Origin: JBJMQS01 sp045802605
GTDB lineage: Bacteria > Planctomycetota > Planctomycetia > Gemmatales > Gemmataceae
Assembly: GCA_045802605.1 (NCBI GenBank)
Contig: JBJMQS010000037.1
Coordinates: 62,001 to 126,000, forward strand
Reading direction: 5' to 3'
Length of the DNA stretch: 64,000 nt
Part shown: positions 25,255 to 33,360 of the stretch, piece after piece
Layout of the letters: every line of letters starts with the position of its first letter
Numbering within the stretch: position 1 is the stretch's first letter
Notes under the pieces: generated by a model
What the model saw: only the letters and a program-made list of their open reading frames with translations
The model's database searches: none
What the model was told of the DNA's origin: nothing
Translations under genes and position numbers: made by a program

Positions 25255-26047
25255 GACTGGGGCCCCGGGCGCGGGCACGGGTCATCCAACTCAAGAGCGA
25301 TTTGACTTCGAACGGCTTCAAGTCTGGTAGCAGCGAGAGTAGCCGAGCCGCCACCCCGGTTAGGTGCGGGGCCGCCCAACTGGTGGCCGGCTCCCGCGCA
25401 AATGGGCCAACGTAGCCACGCGCGTGTGCTTGAAACTCAATCTCTTCGATCGGTTGATAACGAATCTCAAAGGGATCGTCGAAGAGAGCCTTATCCACCG
25501 AAAACAGCGGTGCACCAAACGCCGCCGGGAAGCTGCGAGACAGTGGATGCTCATTATGCGCCGCCGCGACGACCACGACGCCGCGGTGGTACGCCTCTTC
25601 GATCGCTCGCTGAAATTGGTGCCGACGGACCGGTTGTTGCAATCGCGCCTCCGCGACGCCGAGCGAGAGATTGATCACCCGGCAATTCCACGCATCGAGC
25701 GAATGATGGATTGCGCGAATGACTGTCTCGGGCTCCGTGCTGCCCTGCGGGCCAAACACGTCGGCCGAATACAGCGTCGCCTGCGGAGCGATCGTCAGGA
25801 TGACGTCCGCGACTGTCGTGCCGTGCGGTGCGCTGGCTCTTCCCTGGTATGGCAATGGATCGGATCGCTCGCCGGTGAAGATCGCGCCTTCGATGGCAGG
25901 AGCGGTCGGGAACTTCGTCGCGATAGATTCTCGATCGATGCCACTATCGATGACGGCTACGCGAACGCCCGCGCCAGTGGCTCGCGGGTCGCGCAAGAGC
26001 CGATCGGGGTGGAGCAAATTCAGGAGCTGGTCAAACCAGTCCGACAT
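25247..26047 (-). CDS. Subtilisin-like (S8) serine protease, no signal peptide
   Basis: 266 residues with the complete S8 triad: Asp34 in VAVIDSGID, His75 in PHGTTVADV and Ser223 in ATSWAAPHLTG, plus the oxyanion Asn165 in AAAHNEHP. There is no signal peptide or propeptide, which suggests an intracellular protease, unusual compared with secreted subtilases. The ATG starts three bases after the stop of the response regulator gene and the end overlaps the esterase gene, so the three are likely co-transcribed. Its target is unknown. Confidence 0.85.
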   Translation of the reverse strand: MSDWFDQLLNLLHPDRLLRDPRATGAGVRVAVIDSGIDRESIATKFPTAPAIEGAIFTGERSDPLPYQGRASAPHGTTVADVILTIAPQATLYSADVFGPQGSTEPETVIRAIHHSLDAWNCRVINLSLGVAEARLQQPVRRHQFQRAIEEAYHRGVVVVAAAHNEHPLSRSFPAAFGAPLFSVDKALFDDPFEIRYQPIEEIEFQAHARGYVGPFAREPATSWAAPHLTGVAARLLSLLPDLKPFEVKSLLSWMTRARARGPSHG

Positions 26048-26050
26048 GTG

Positions 26051-27274
26051 CTAGCGCGGGGGCCGGGGAGAAGGCGCGGAATCAGTAACGTCGTCAAGCA
26101 GGCGGGTCAGTGACTCGACGAGCCGCAGACAGTGTCGCACCGCTTCTGGGCCATGATGGGCGGCCAGCGTCTGCACGGCTTCCGCCAATTCAAGGGCCGC
26201 TTCACCGCGGATCATGGCACCAGGCCGATCGACGCCGGCTCGCAGCGAGGCGCGTACGACTTCCGGAATTGGTGTTGATTCAACCGTTGCCGGCCCGAGA
26301 GATTCCGTGGCTTTCAACGCCGCCTCGATTGCAGCAAACAGTGTTTGCTGCTTCTTCTGCTCGCCGATCGCCTGCTCCATCAGTGCTGAACCGACAACTG
26401 CCGCGGCTGCCGCGGTTCGTCGGTCCACGGCATTGAAACCGCCCGGTTTGTCGAACAGCTCTATCACCGCGCTGACTCTGCCACTCACCGTCAGCGGCAC
26501 GACCAGCACCGACTTGCGACCGCGCTCAAACGGCTGCAATTCCGCGCCGCCGAGCGATTCGCCACTCAAGTCTGACACGACGCTCGATTCGCCCAAGCTC
26601 ATGGCCGAGGCCGCGAGTGACCGGTTGAACGGAGCGAACGGTCCAGGCAGTAGGTTCCCGCTCATATCAAAGGCACGACAATCGTCGCCTGTCTCTCGGC
26701 TCGTGCGGAGCAGGAACACGGCTGACTTCGCTCCGACAATCTGTGCCACGAACCGGCATAATGTCGCGGCCGCTTCGGGCATGGGCAGGGTGTCGGTGAT
26801 TGCCGCCGAAGATTGCACGAGGGGCAGCACCTGCTCGACTGACGCGCGAAACGTTGCCAACGCCCGGTGCCATTCTCTGACACGCTTGGCTGGCGCGATC
26901 TTTTCGAGTTGCCGCTTCACAGCGGTGACAAATGTCTCGCGGTTGAGGTCAGTGCTCTTGTCGAGGTAGTCGCGGACGCCCATTCGCAAGGCCGCGAGCG
27001 GCGTGGCTTGATGGGCATAGCCGGTGACGAGAATGGCCACGACATCCGGGTGGAAGACACTCAAATCTTGAAGCAGTTGCAAACCATCGTTGCCTGCGCC
27101 GAGGTTCCAGTCGAGAACAGCCAAGTCGATCGGCGTTTGCCGGGCATGACGGAGTGCTTCTTCCGCGTCTGCGGCCGTGAGAATGGTGGCATCGAGGTGA
27201 GCTTCGGCGAGCCAGTCGCGGAACGTCCGTCGGACTGAATCTTCGTCATCGACGATGAGAATGGTATCAGGCAT
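26051..27274 (-). CDS. Response regulator with receiver and GAF-like domains
   Basis: 407 residues. The receiver domain (about 1-125) has the acidic pocket ILIVDDEDS, phospho-acceptor Asp55 in AVLDWNLG and Lys in YLDKS. A GAF-like domain follows at about 165-310 (AAATLCRFVAQIVGAKSAVF, SVLVVPLTVSGRVSAVIELF). The C-terminal tail (about 340-400) is helical. There is no DNA-binding domain, so output is probably by protein contact. The gene heads the protease-esterase operon. A repeated motif (TTTCGAGTTTCGGA) abuts the ATG and no Shine-Dalgarno is visible. Confidence 0.87.
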   Translation of the reverse strand: MPDTILIVDDEDSVRRTFRDWLAEAHLDATILTAADAEEALRHARQTPIDLAVLDWNLGAGNDGLQLLQDLSVFHPDVVAILVTGYAHQATPLAALRMGVRDYLDKSTDLNRETFVTAVKRQLEKIAPAKRVREWHRALATFRASVEQVLPLVQSSAAITDTLPMPEAAATLCRFVAQIVGAKSAVFLLRTSRETGDDCRAFDMSGNLLPGPFAPFNRSLAASAMSLGESSVVSDLSGESLGGAELQPFERGRKSVLVVPLTVSGRVSAVIELFDKPGGFNAVDRRTAAAAAVVGSALMEQAIGEQKKQQTLFAAIEAALKATESLGPATVESTPIPEVVRASLRAGVDRPGAMIRGEAALELAEAVQTLAAHHGPEAVRHCLRLVESLTRLLDDVTDSAPSPRPPR

Positions 27275-27330
27275 GAAACTCGAAATCCGAAACTCGAAAT
27301 CCGAACATCGGTTTTCGAGTTTCGGATTGT
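27275..27330. repeat. GAAACTCGAAATCCGA repeat/hairpin at response regulator start
   Basis: Two overlapping copies of GAAACTCGAAATCCGA are followed by a complementary arm; the palindrome 27284-27328 has arms of about 21 bases with one mismatch. It fills the space between the rpmG stop and the response regulator start codon on the minus strand, so it could end the rpmG transcript or mask initiation. Confidence 0.8.
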
Positions 27331-27343
27331 GAGTATGTGTCCG

Positions 27344-27508
27344 CTACTTGCCTTCTTTGTACATCACGTGCTTGCGCACCTTGGGATCGTACTTGCGAAG
27401 CTGCAAGCGGTCTTTGGTGTTGTTGCGGTTCTTTTGCAGGAAATAACAGTGATCGCTCTCGCTGCTGACCATCTTCACGTAGCTGCGAGCGTCTTTGCTT
27501 TTGGCCAT
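27344..27508 (-). CDS. rpmG: 50S ribosomal protein L33
   Basis: A short frame of 54 codons encodes MAKSKDARSYVKMVSSESDH then CYFLQKNRNNTKDRLQLRKY and KVRKHVMYKEGK, a typical L33. GGAGG lies five bases before the ATG. L33 is a small protein near the E site of the large subunit. Only one Cys remains of the four-Cys type, so it is the zinc-free form. It is isolated from other ribosomal genes. Confidence 0.95.
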   Translation of the reverse strand: MAKSKDARSYVKMVSSESDHCYFLQKNRNNTKDRLQLRKYDPKVRKHVMYKEGK

Positions 27509-27597
27509 ATGGCACCTCCGCGGTCCGAAGGCTTAATCTAGCAACCGGCCCACCCTTTGACGAGCCGGAAGCTTAAGCGATGCCACAACTTGCCGCC

Positions 27598-28017
27598 TTA
27601 ACCCCGTTTCGGAAGTGGCACGGCACACTGGCCATCGCGACATGGCACGAGATGAAAACGATTCCGGGCCACCCAGAGATAGGTCTTTTGTCCGATCCAG
27701 GGAACTCCCGGCAGGAGCAAAAAGGGCCAAAGCGGCATCAACACCGGCAACCGCCCCGCCATCCAGCGGAATGCCGGAAACCCGGCGTAAATCTGGCCAC
27801 CCGGCGTCACCAGGTGCATTTGCTCCAAGAACTTCTGCGGCTCCACGGCACTCGCGGCCGGCGGAATGTTGCCGGGATCGCGCACGTCGCGGCAATCTAG
27901 TCGGCCCGTCACATCCAGGCGCCTGAGAGTCCGGACCGACCGCTGGCATAGCGCACAAAGGCCATCAAAGAGCACGATGGCCTTATTTGTTGCCGGGGCC
28001 AGGGTGGTTGTCGCCAT
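27598..28017 (-). CDS. DCC-family (DUF393) thiol-disulfide oxidoreductase-like protein
   Basis: 139 residues with the signature FDGLCALCQRSVRTLRRLD (Cys21 and Cys24, a CxxC), CRDVRDP, then QMHLVTPGGQIYAGFPAFRW, typical of the DCC family with a thioredoxin-like fold. A hydrophobic stretch VLMPLWPFLLLPGVPWIG may anchor it to the membrane. A third Cys pair region lies in HLVPCRDGQCAVPLP at the C-terminus. ATG 28017 follows GGGGAG. Function within the family is not well known. Confidence 0.85.
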   Translation of the reverse strand: MATTTLAPATNKAIVLFDGLCALCQRSVRTLRRLDVTGRLDCRDVRDPGNIPPAASAVEPQKFLEQMHLVTPGGQIYAGFPAFRWMAGRLPVLMPLWPFLLLPGVPWIGQKTYLWVARNRFHLVPCRDGQCAVPLPKRG

Positions 28018-28282
28018 TGCATCTCCCCGACGATTCTACCGCACGTTTTGGCGATTAATAACAGATGCCAAACAAGGTAAATTGGTCGCAAGTCGAATAT
28101 TGGCCGATATTTGCAGATTTGCCAATACCGCTTGGGCCAAGGTTTCCACGCAATCTCTCCCGGCGGGGTACGAAATACAGGGTAAGCAAAATGCTGCCGG
28201 CTGGCCTGAGGCGTCAGTGCCGCCTGAGTGAAGACCCGCGTGTTCGCGAGTGCTTCCGGTGAGCCGGAGAGGTTTCCAACCC

Positions 28283-30556
28283 ATGTTATTCGCCATCTCG
28301 TGGCCCCCGTTCGAATGGGAAGCTCTCACCAACGGCGTCATCATCGCCGTGGGCGCGGTCTTCGCCATTCTCGCCCTGATTGAGTTCTGTGGCTTGCGAT
28401 TCATTCCCAACGACCAAGTCGGCATTGTCGAGAAGCGATGGTCGCCGCGAGGCTCTGTCGGCGAAGGCCGCATCATCGCCCTCAACGGCGAGGCCGGCTA
28501 CCAGGCCGATCTCTTGCGTGGTGGTTTTCACTTCGGCCTGTGGCGCTGGCAGTACCGCATACACATCGTGCCGTTGATCACGGTGCCGCAAGGTCAGATC
28601 GGCTACATCTACGCGCGCGACGGTGAGCCGCTGCAGCCGAGCCAGACTTTGGGTCGCGTGGTCGATTGCAACAATTTCCAGGACGCACGGTCGTTCCTCT
28701 CCTTCAGCGATTCTCCTTCGGCCATCGCTGCCGAAGACATGAAGCCGAAGGTTGAATCGGGCCAGCGCGGCCGTCAGCGAGCGGTCGTCCGCGAAGGTGT
28801 TTACGCCATCAACTTCGCGCTCTTCGTCGTCATCACGCAGGACCGTGTGTATCGCTTGGGTGTACGCGTCGGCAAGCAGGAACTGCAAGAGTTGCTTTCA
28901 TGGCAGGAGCAGTTGCGCGCCATCGACGGCTTCCACCCGGTCGTCATCGGCCAGATGATGGACGCGCCTGATCCGCTTCGTCCCGATCAAACACTCAAGG
29001 TCGATACCATCGGTATCGTGACCGTGCACGACGGCCCGAGCCTGCCGCCCGGCGAAATTATCGCGCCGGACGTCGGCAATAGCGAGAACGATCCCGACTA
29101 CCACAACAATTACCAGGACCCCGAAGCGTTTCTCCGCTGCGGCGGCCGCCGAGGCCGGCAGTACACCGCGCTGACCGACGGCACCTATTTCATCAATCGT
29201 TGGTTCGCCACGATTGAGGTTCGGCCCAAGACGGTAGTGCCGATCGGCTACGTCGGCGTCGTGGTGAGCTACATCGGCCGGCCTGGGCGCGATCTCTCCG
29301 GCACCGCGTTTCGCCACGGTGAGCGCGTGGCCGAGGGCGAGCGCGGCGTGTGGGAGAAGCCACTGGGGCCAGGCAAATATCCGTTCAATACCTACGCCGG
29401 TAACTTGATCCTGGTACCGACGACGAACTTCGTGTTGCACTGGATCACGGGCAAAACCGAGGCGCATCGCTACGATGAGTCGCTGCGGTCAATCGACTTG
29501 GTCACCCGCGATGCGTACGAGCCGCTCTTGCCGCTGTCGGTGGTCGTGCACATCGACTACCAGAAGGCCCCGGGTGTGATTCAGCGGTTCGGCGATGTGA
29601 AAAAGCTCATCACGCAGACGCTGGACCCGATGCTCTCGGCTTACTTCCGCGACGTCGCGCACAAGAAGACCATGCTGCAACTGTTGCAGGACCGCGACTC
29701 GATTCAACAGGAATCGCGCCAGCAACTGCAGGAGCGGTTCGGCGAGTTTGACATCGAGTGCGTGGATGTGCTCATTGGCAAACCCGCCCAGGCCGAAGGC
29801 GATACGAAGATCGAGAACTTGCTCGAACAGCTTCGTCAGCGGCAGCTTTCGACCGAGCAGATCGAGACGTACGAGAAACAGCGGGCCGCGGCCGAGAAGC
29901 TCAAGACGCTCAACGAAGCTCAGGCCATCGCGCAGAAGCAAACGGAATTGACCAACTCGCACATTCAGGTGCGCGTGATCGAGAACCAGGGTGAAGCCGA
30001 GTTGGCCCGCTCGCGCAAGCAAGCCGAGCAAACGATCGTGACCGCTCAGGCGGACAACCAGAAGCGGATCATCCAGGCCGACGCCGACTTGGCTCGTGCG
30101 AAACGCCAGGCTGAGCAAACCGTGTTGCTGGCTGAAGCGGATGCGAAGCAAAAGGAACTGGCGGGCCGCGGCGAAGGCTCGCAGCGCTTGCAGGTTGGTT
30201 TGTCCGAAGTGGCCGTGCTCTTGCAGCGCATCAGCTCGTTCGGTGACCCGCGTCTGTACGCATTGACGCTGGCGGCTGAGCATCTGTCGCAAAGTCAGCA
30301 GCCGTTGGTGCCGGACAAGATGTTCATCACCGGCGGTTCTCACAACGGCGACGGTGCCGGCCCGCAGAACGGCCTGCTCGGCACGCTCATTAGCTTGCTC
30401 GTCGCCGAAAAGTCCGGCTTCAGCCCGGCCGACGGTGACGGGATGGGTGCGCTCAAGGAATTCGCCGACCGCATGACGCGGGAAGCGATCGGCAAGATGA
30501 CCCAGCCTCCGCCGCCAACAGTGGAAGTGAAGCAAGCGACAGTAGCAGTGGAGTAA
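28283..30556 (+). CDS. Large SPFH/band-7 (flotillin-like) membrane protein
   Basis: 757 residues. The start ATG 28283 follows GGAGAGG. A membrane helix lies at about 17-38 (NGVIIAVGAVFAILALIEFC). A long extracytoplasmic or cytoplasmic middle (about 40-300) carries two related segments of unknown type, each built around an IYARDGEPL or VSYIGRPG-like motif. The SPFH part (about 330-500: PLSVVVHIDYQKAPGVIQRF) is followed by a long Ala/Glu/Gln/Lys coiled coil (TYEKQRAAAEKLKTLNEAQA to ARAKRQAEQTVLLAEADAKQ), as in flotillin. SPFH proteins oligomerise and scaffold membrane domains. The duplicated N-terminal insert makes it longer than standard flotillins (about 500). Confidence 0.85.
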   Translation: MLFAISWPPFEWEALTNGVIIAVGAVFAILALIEFCGLRFIPNDQVGIVEKRWSPRGSVGEGRIIALNGEAGYQADLLRGGFHFGLWRWQYRIHIVPLITVPQGQIGYIYARDGEPLQPSQTLGRVVDCNNFQDARSFLSFSDSPSAIAAEDMKPKVESGQRGRQRAVVREGVYAINFALFVVITQDRVYRLGVRVGKQELQELLSWQEQLRAIDGFHPVVIGQMMDAPDPLRPDQTLKVDTIGIVTVHDGPSLPPGEIIAPDVGNSENDPDYHNNYQDPEAFLRCGGRRGRQYTALTDGTYFINRWFATIEVRPKTVVPIGYVGVVVSYIGRPGRDLSGTAFRHGERVAEGERGVWEKPLGPGKYPFNTYAGNLILVPTTNFVLHWITGKTEAHRYDESLRSIDLVTRDAYEPLLPLSVVVHIDYQKAPGVIQRFGDVKKLITQTLDPMLSAYFRDVAHKKTMLQLLQDRDSIQQESRQQLQERFGEFDIECVDVLIGKPAQAEGDTKIENLLEQLRQRQLSTEQIETYEKQRAAAEKLKTLNEAQAIAQKQTELTNSHIQVRVIENQGEAELARSRKQAEQTIVTAQADNQKRIIQADADLARAKRQAEQTVLLAEADAKQKELAGRGEGSQRLQVGLSEVAVLLQRISSFGDPRLYALTLAAEHLSQSQQPLVPDKMFITGGSHNGDGAGPQNGLLGTLISLLVAEKSGFSPADGDGMGALKEFADRMTREAIGKMTQPPPPTVEVKQATVAVE

Positions 30557-30563
30557 ATTGCTT

Positions 30564-30625
30564 TAACGAGCCGGGAGGGTTAGCGACGGAATATCAAAAC
30601 CGTCGCTAACGCTTCCGGCTCGTTA
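30564..30625. repeat. 62-bp palindrome (TAACGAGCCGGGAG family) carrying a stop codon
   Basis: TAACGAGCCGGGAGGGTTAG pairs with CTAACGCTTCCGGCTCGTTA with two mismatches; the centre is ATATCAAAA. The terminal TAA of the right arm on the minus strand is the stop codon of the dehydrogenase gene (30623-30625). The left end is eight bases from the stop of the SPFH gene, so it lies between convergent genes. Confidence 0.9.
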
Positions 30626-31591
30626 GTTCTTATAAACTTCCGGATTCACCGAGTTCGGCAACGGCTTTCCCGCCAAGCCCGCGATCAAATTCTCCGCTGC
30701 CAACGTCGCCATGCGATCGCGCGTGGCAAACGTCGCGCTACCGACATGCGGTGCCACCACGAGATTCGGCAGCCTCAAGAATGGATCCTCTGGATTCGGC
30801 GGCTCTGGATCCGTCACATCAATTCCCGCCGCGAAAATCCACTTCTCGTGCAACGCCTGGGCCAGTGCTGCCTGATCGACGATTGGTCCGCGGGCCGTGT
30901 TCACGAACACGGCCGAGCGCTTCATCGAGCGAAACTGCTCCCGACCGATCAGCCCGCGCGTTTGCGGCGTCAACGGGCAGTGGACACTGATGAAGTCGCT
31001 TTCGCACAACAGAACGTCTAGCGGAACGTACGTTGCCTGGGCTGCGGATTTTGGCCGCGGGCCACTGTAGAGTACGCGCATGTTCCATCCGCCGGCACAA
31101 CGGTGGGCCACGGCCGATCCGATGCGTCCCAGGCCGATGATGCCGAGCGTTTTCCCGGAGAGGTCTTGGCCGAGATAGCCTAGCGGCTCCCACGTGCGCC
31201 AGCGACCGGCCGCGACATCCTCGATGCCGCTACGCAGACAACGTGCCGCGGCTAGCATTAACGAGACCGTGAGATCGGCGGTTGCGTCGGTCAGCACCCC
31301 GGGGGTGTTGCCGACCGCGATGCCTAGACGTGTCGCTGTCGCCACGTCGATGTTGTCCACGCCGACAGCCATGTTACTGACCACGCGCAGTGACTTCGCG
31401 GACTGCAAGACCTCTGCATCGATCGTGTCGGTGATCAAACAGAACAGGCCCTCGACTTCACGCAGCCCGGCAATTAACTCGGCCCGCGACGGCGGCAGCG
31501 GTTGATCGCGCAACGTGACATCGAAGTGTTGACGTAACAGCGTGAGCCCCGCCTCCGGAATTGGACGGGTCACGAACACCCGCGGCTTCAT
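30623..31591 (-). CDS. D-isomer 2-hydroxyacid dehydrogenase (glyoxylate/hydroxypyruvate reductase-like)
   Basis: 322 residues with the NAD(P)-binding motif TLGIIGLGRIGSAVAHRCAG (about 150), the catalytic Arg in FVNTARGPIVDQ, Glu/Asp in DVTDPEPPNPEDP and the catalytic His in VAPHVGSATFATRD. The family reduces 2-oxoacids; the position of the residues best fits glyoxylate/hydroxypyruvate reductase (GhrB-like), but phosphoglycerate dehydrogenase relatives cannot be excluded. Its ATG overlaps the stop of the chorismate-lyase-like gene (ATGA), so the two are coupled. The stop is in a palindrome. Confidence 0.85.
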   Translation of the reverse strand: MKPRVFVTRPIPEAGLTLLRQHFDVTLRDQPLPPSRAELIAGLREVEGLFCLITDTIDAEVLQSAKSLRVVSNMAVGVDNIDVATATRLGIAVGNTPGVLTDATADLTVSLMLAAARCLRSGIEDVAAGRWRTWEPLGYLGQDLSGKTLGIIGLGRIGSAVAHRCAGGWNMRVLYSGPRPKSAAQATYVPLDVLLCESDFISVHCPLTPQTRGLIGREQFRSMKRSAVFVNTARGPIVDQAALAQALHEKWIFAAGIDVTDPEPPNPEDPFLRLPNLVVAPHVGSATFATRDRMATLAAENLIAGLAGKPLPNSVNPEVYKN

Positions 31592-32130
31592 CGGCCGCCC
31601 TCAGGCTGCGGCGGAATCGGCGCGAGAATCTCGATGAGCTCGACGGCTGGCTTGTCGTTGACATGGATGAAGCCGAGCCGGCCATACGTGGTGCCGGTTT
31701 GCGCTAGCCAAGTGGCTAAAGGCGGTTGCACTTCGACCCGCATAAACGCTGTCGGCTCGATGCGGCGCATCACGTCGTGCTCGATCAATATCCGGCCGAG
31801 CGGCGTATCTTCGGCCAGGATGGCGTGCCGTACGGCTTCGGGGCAATCACTCAGGTTAATGCGCATGATGCCGAATTGCACGACCAGCCCGTCGCTCGCC
31901 CGCTCCAACAAAATCAACCGAGCGTATCGCTCGCCATCGTCGTGCCGGTCAAGCACGCGGACCTTGACGGGGCCCTGGTAGTAACCCTCGACGGCCAGGG
32001 TCATGTGATTGGGGTGGACGAGCAATGAGTGGTACGGTTCGGGCACGACGTCGCCGGAGATGATTTGATGCATCGGCATCGGCTGGCCGAACACCGAAAA
32101 CAGTTCGTTAACTTGGATTTCTTCATTCAT
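31588..32130 (-). CDS. Chorismate-lyase-like/UTRA-fold small protein
   Basis: 180 residues. The pattern fits the chorismate lyase (PF01947/DUF98-like) and UTRA fold: a conserved Arg-rich strand (VKVRVLDRHDDGERYARLIL), LLERASDGLVVQFGIMRINL, the segment DTPLGRILIEHDVMRRIEPT with PLGR, and a C-terminal strand TTYGRLGFIHVNDKPAVELI. Chorismate lyase makes 4-hydroxybenzoate for quinones; I cannot confirm that activity. The gene is coupled to the hydroxyacid dehydrogenase by a four-base overlap. No clear ribosome site. Confidence 0.6.
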   Translation of the reverse strand: MNEEIQVNELFSVFGQPMPMHQIISGDVVPEPYHSLLVHPNHMTLAVEGYYQGPVKVRVLDRHDDGERYARLILLERASDGLVVQFGIMRINLSDCPEAVRHAILAEDTPLGRILIEHDVMRRIEPTAFMRVEVQPPLATWLAQTGTTYGRLGFIHVNDKPAVELIEILAPIPPQPEGGR

Positions 32131-32233
32131 GGCGGGAACACTTATGTTAGTCAGGCGAGATTATTTTGCCGCGCCACTTCCGCGTCGGCCGATTGTCCGT
32201 TACTTTGGGCAGACCTGCATTAACGAGGCCGCT

Positions 32234-32629
32234 ATGGAATTCCGACCGCTCATTGAAGCCGCCAAAGAGGCCAGCCGCCGGGCGTATTGCCCATACAGTC
32301 AATTTCGCGTCGGCGCGGCGGTGCAGGGTGGGTCGGGCAAAATCTACTCCGGCTGCAACGTCGAGAACGCCTCGTATGGGTTGACCATCTGCGCGGAGCG
32401 GTCCGCCTTGGCCCGCGCGGTCGCCGAAGGCGAGACCGAAATTCGCGCGGTGGCCGTCTTCACGCCCACGCCAATACCCACAGCGCCGTGCGGCGCCTGC
32501 CGGCAAGTGCTCAATGAGTTTGGGCCGGACGCGGCGGTTGTTTGCGCATGTGACGGACCAGAGACGTTGCAAACCACATTGCGGGAATTATTGCCCGGTG
32601 CCTTCGGTCCGAAGAATCTCGGCAAGTAG
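32234..32629 (+). CDS. cdd: Cytidine deaminase
   Basis: Zinc-dependent pyrimidine salvage enzyme that turns cytidine or deoxycytidine into uridine. The 131 residues include SQFRVGAAV, YSGCNVENASYGLTICAERS (Cys53, Glu55) and the zinc motif PCGACRQ (Cys86 and Cys89). I chose ATG 32234 with GAGG upstream; the longer frame to 32129 does not fit the family. The stop TAG (32627-32629) lies in a hairpin shared with the convergent phosphatase gene. Confidence 0.95.
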   Translation: MEFRPLIEAAKEASRRAYCPYSQFRVGAAVQGGSGKIYSGCNVENASYGLTICAERSALARAVAEGETEIRAVAVFTPTPIPTAPCGACRQVLNEFGPDAAVVCACDGPETLQTTLRELLPGAFGPKNLGK

Positions 32630-32656
32630 GTCCCGCCTGCCGGGCGGGACCTACTT
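32624..32656. terminator. Bidirectional hairpin encoding both stop codons
   Basis: AAGTAGGTCCCGCC pairs perfectly with GGCGGGACCTACTT (14 bp, five-base loop). The TAG inside each arm is the stop codon of cdd on the plus strand (32627-32629) and of the phosphatase on the minus strand (32651-32653); both genes end Lys-stop within it. No T-run follows, but the position suggests a bidirectional terminator. Confidence 0.8.
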
Positions 32657-33328
32657 AAGTCGGCCCTCGCGTGTCTCACCATCCTCATTCGCCTGCCAGA
32701 ACTCGCCGCTCGCCACGTCCAACCCCGTGAGCCAGCCGCCGCCGTAGGCCCACGTGTCGATCCCGATTGTGTGGTACAGGTCGCGCGGCCAGCCGGCGCG
32801 TTGCTCGCTGTGACCGCACACCACGATTTTGCCAGAGACGTGCGGGCCGCGGTCAGAGAGGGGCCGCCAAAAGAGCGAATCCTCATCCTGTTCGTGCAGG
32901 GGAAATTGCGGATGCACCCCGGCATGCGCGAAGATGTGAGTGTCGGTCTCAAAATAATCCCGGCACGTGACCGTCATGAATCGCCAATGCGCCTCGGGAA
33001 CATCATTAAGCCGTCCTGGCCGCAGCGATGGAGCGTACGAGGCCATTGCCTGGTCACCGCCGTAGTAGCGCCAGAATCGTTCTTCGGCCATCGAATCGCG
33101 GGCCCGGAGCATCATCAGTTCGTGATTGCCGCGCAGTGGAATGAGCTGGCCCGATTCATCGAGTGAGATCATCCGATCGAGCACGCCACGTGAGTCGGGG
33201 CCGCGATCAACGTAGTCGCCCACTGTCACGAGGCGATCGCCGGGTTGCAGATTGAGTGATTGCAGGAGCTTGTCCAGGGCTCGCAAACAGCCGTGGATAT
33301 CGCCGATGGCAATGACGCGCTCAGGCAT
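32651..33328 (-). CDS. PPP-family serine/threonine (or Tyr) phosphatase-like metallophosphoesterase
   Basis: 225 residues with the three PPP signatures: AIGDIHGCL, VGDYVDRGPDS and LRGNHE, plus a His in IFAHAGVHPQ and in VVCGHSEQRAGW. It lies in the ApaH/PrpA-like bacterial branch; it hydrolyses phosphoesters, the substrate (protein or Ap4A) is unknown. I chose ATG 33328 rather than the TTG one codon upstream. It ends in the palindrome shared with cdd. Confidence 0.88.
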   Translation of the reverse strand: MPERVIAIGDIHGCLRALDKLLQSLNLQPGDRLVTVGDYVDRGPDSRGVLDRMISLDESGQLIPLRGNHELMMLRARDSMAEERFWRYYGGDQAMASYAPSLRPGRLNDVPEAHWRFMTVTCRDYFETDTHIFAHAGVHPQFPLHEQDEDSLFWRPLSDRGPHVSGKIVVCGHSEQRAGWPRDLYHTIGIDTWAYGGGWLTGLDVASGEFWQANEDGETREGRLK

Positions 33329-33360
33329 CAATTCATGCTACTTGATGCGCACAAAATTGA

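Noticed and set aside
27267..27515. 82-codon minus-strand frame overlapping rpmG
   Set aside because: Another frame gives an exact L33 sequence with a good ribosome site, so this one is a shadow.
29489..30535. 348-codon minus-strand frame opposite the SPFH gene
   Set aside because: It mirrors the coiled-coil coding region of the SPFH protein, is Leu/Arg/Gln-rich and has no ribosome site or domain.
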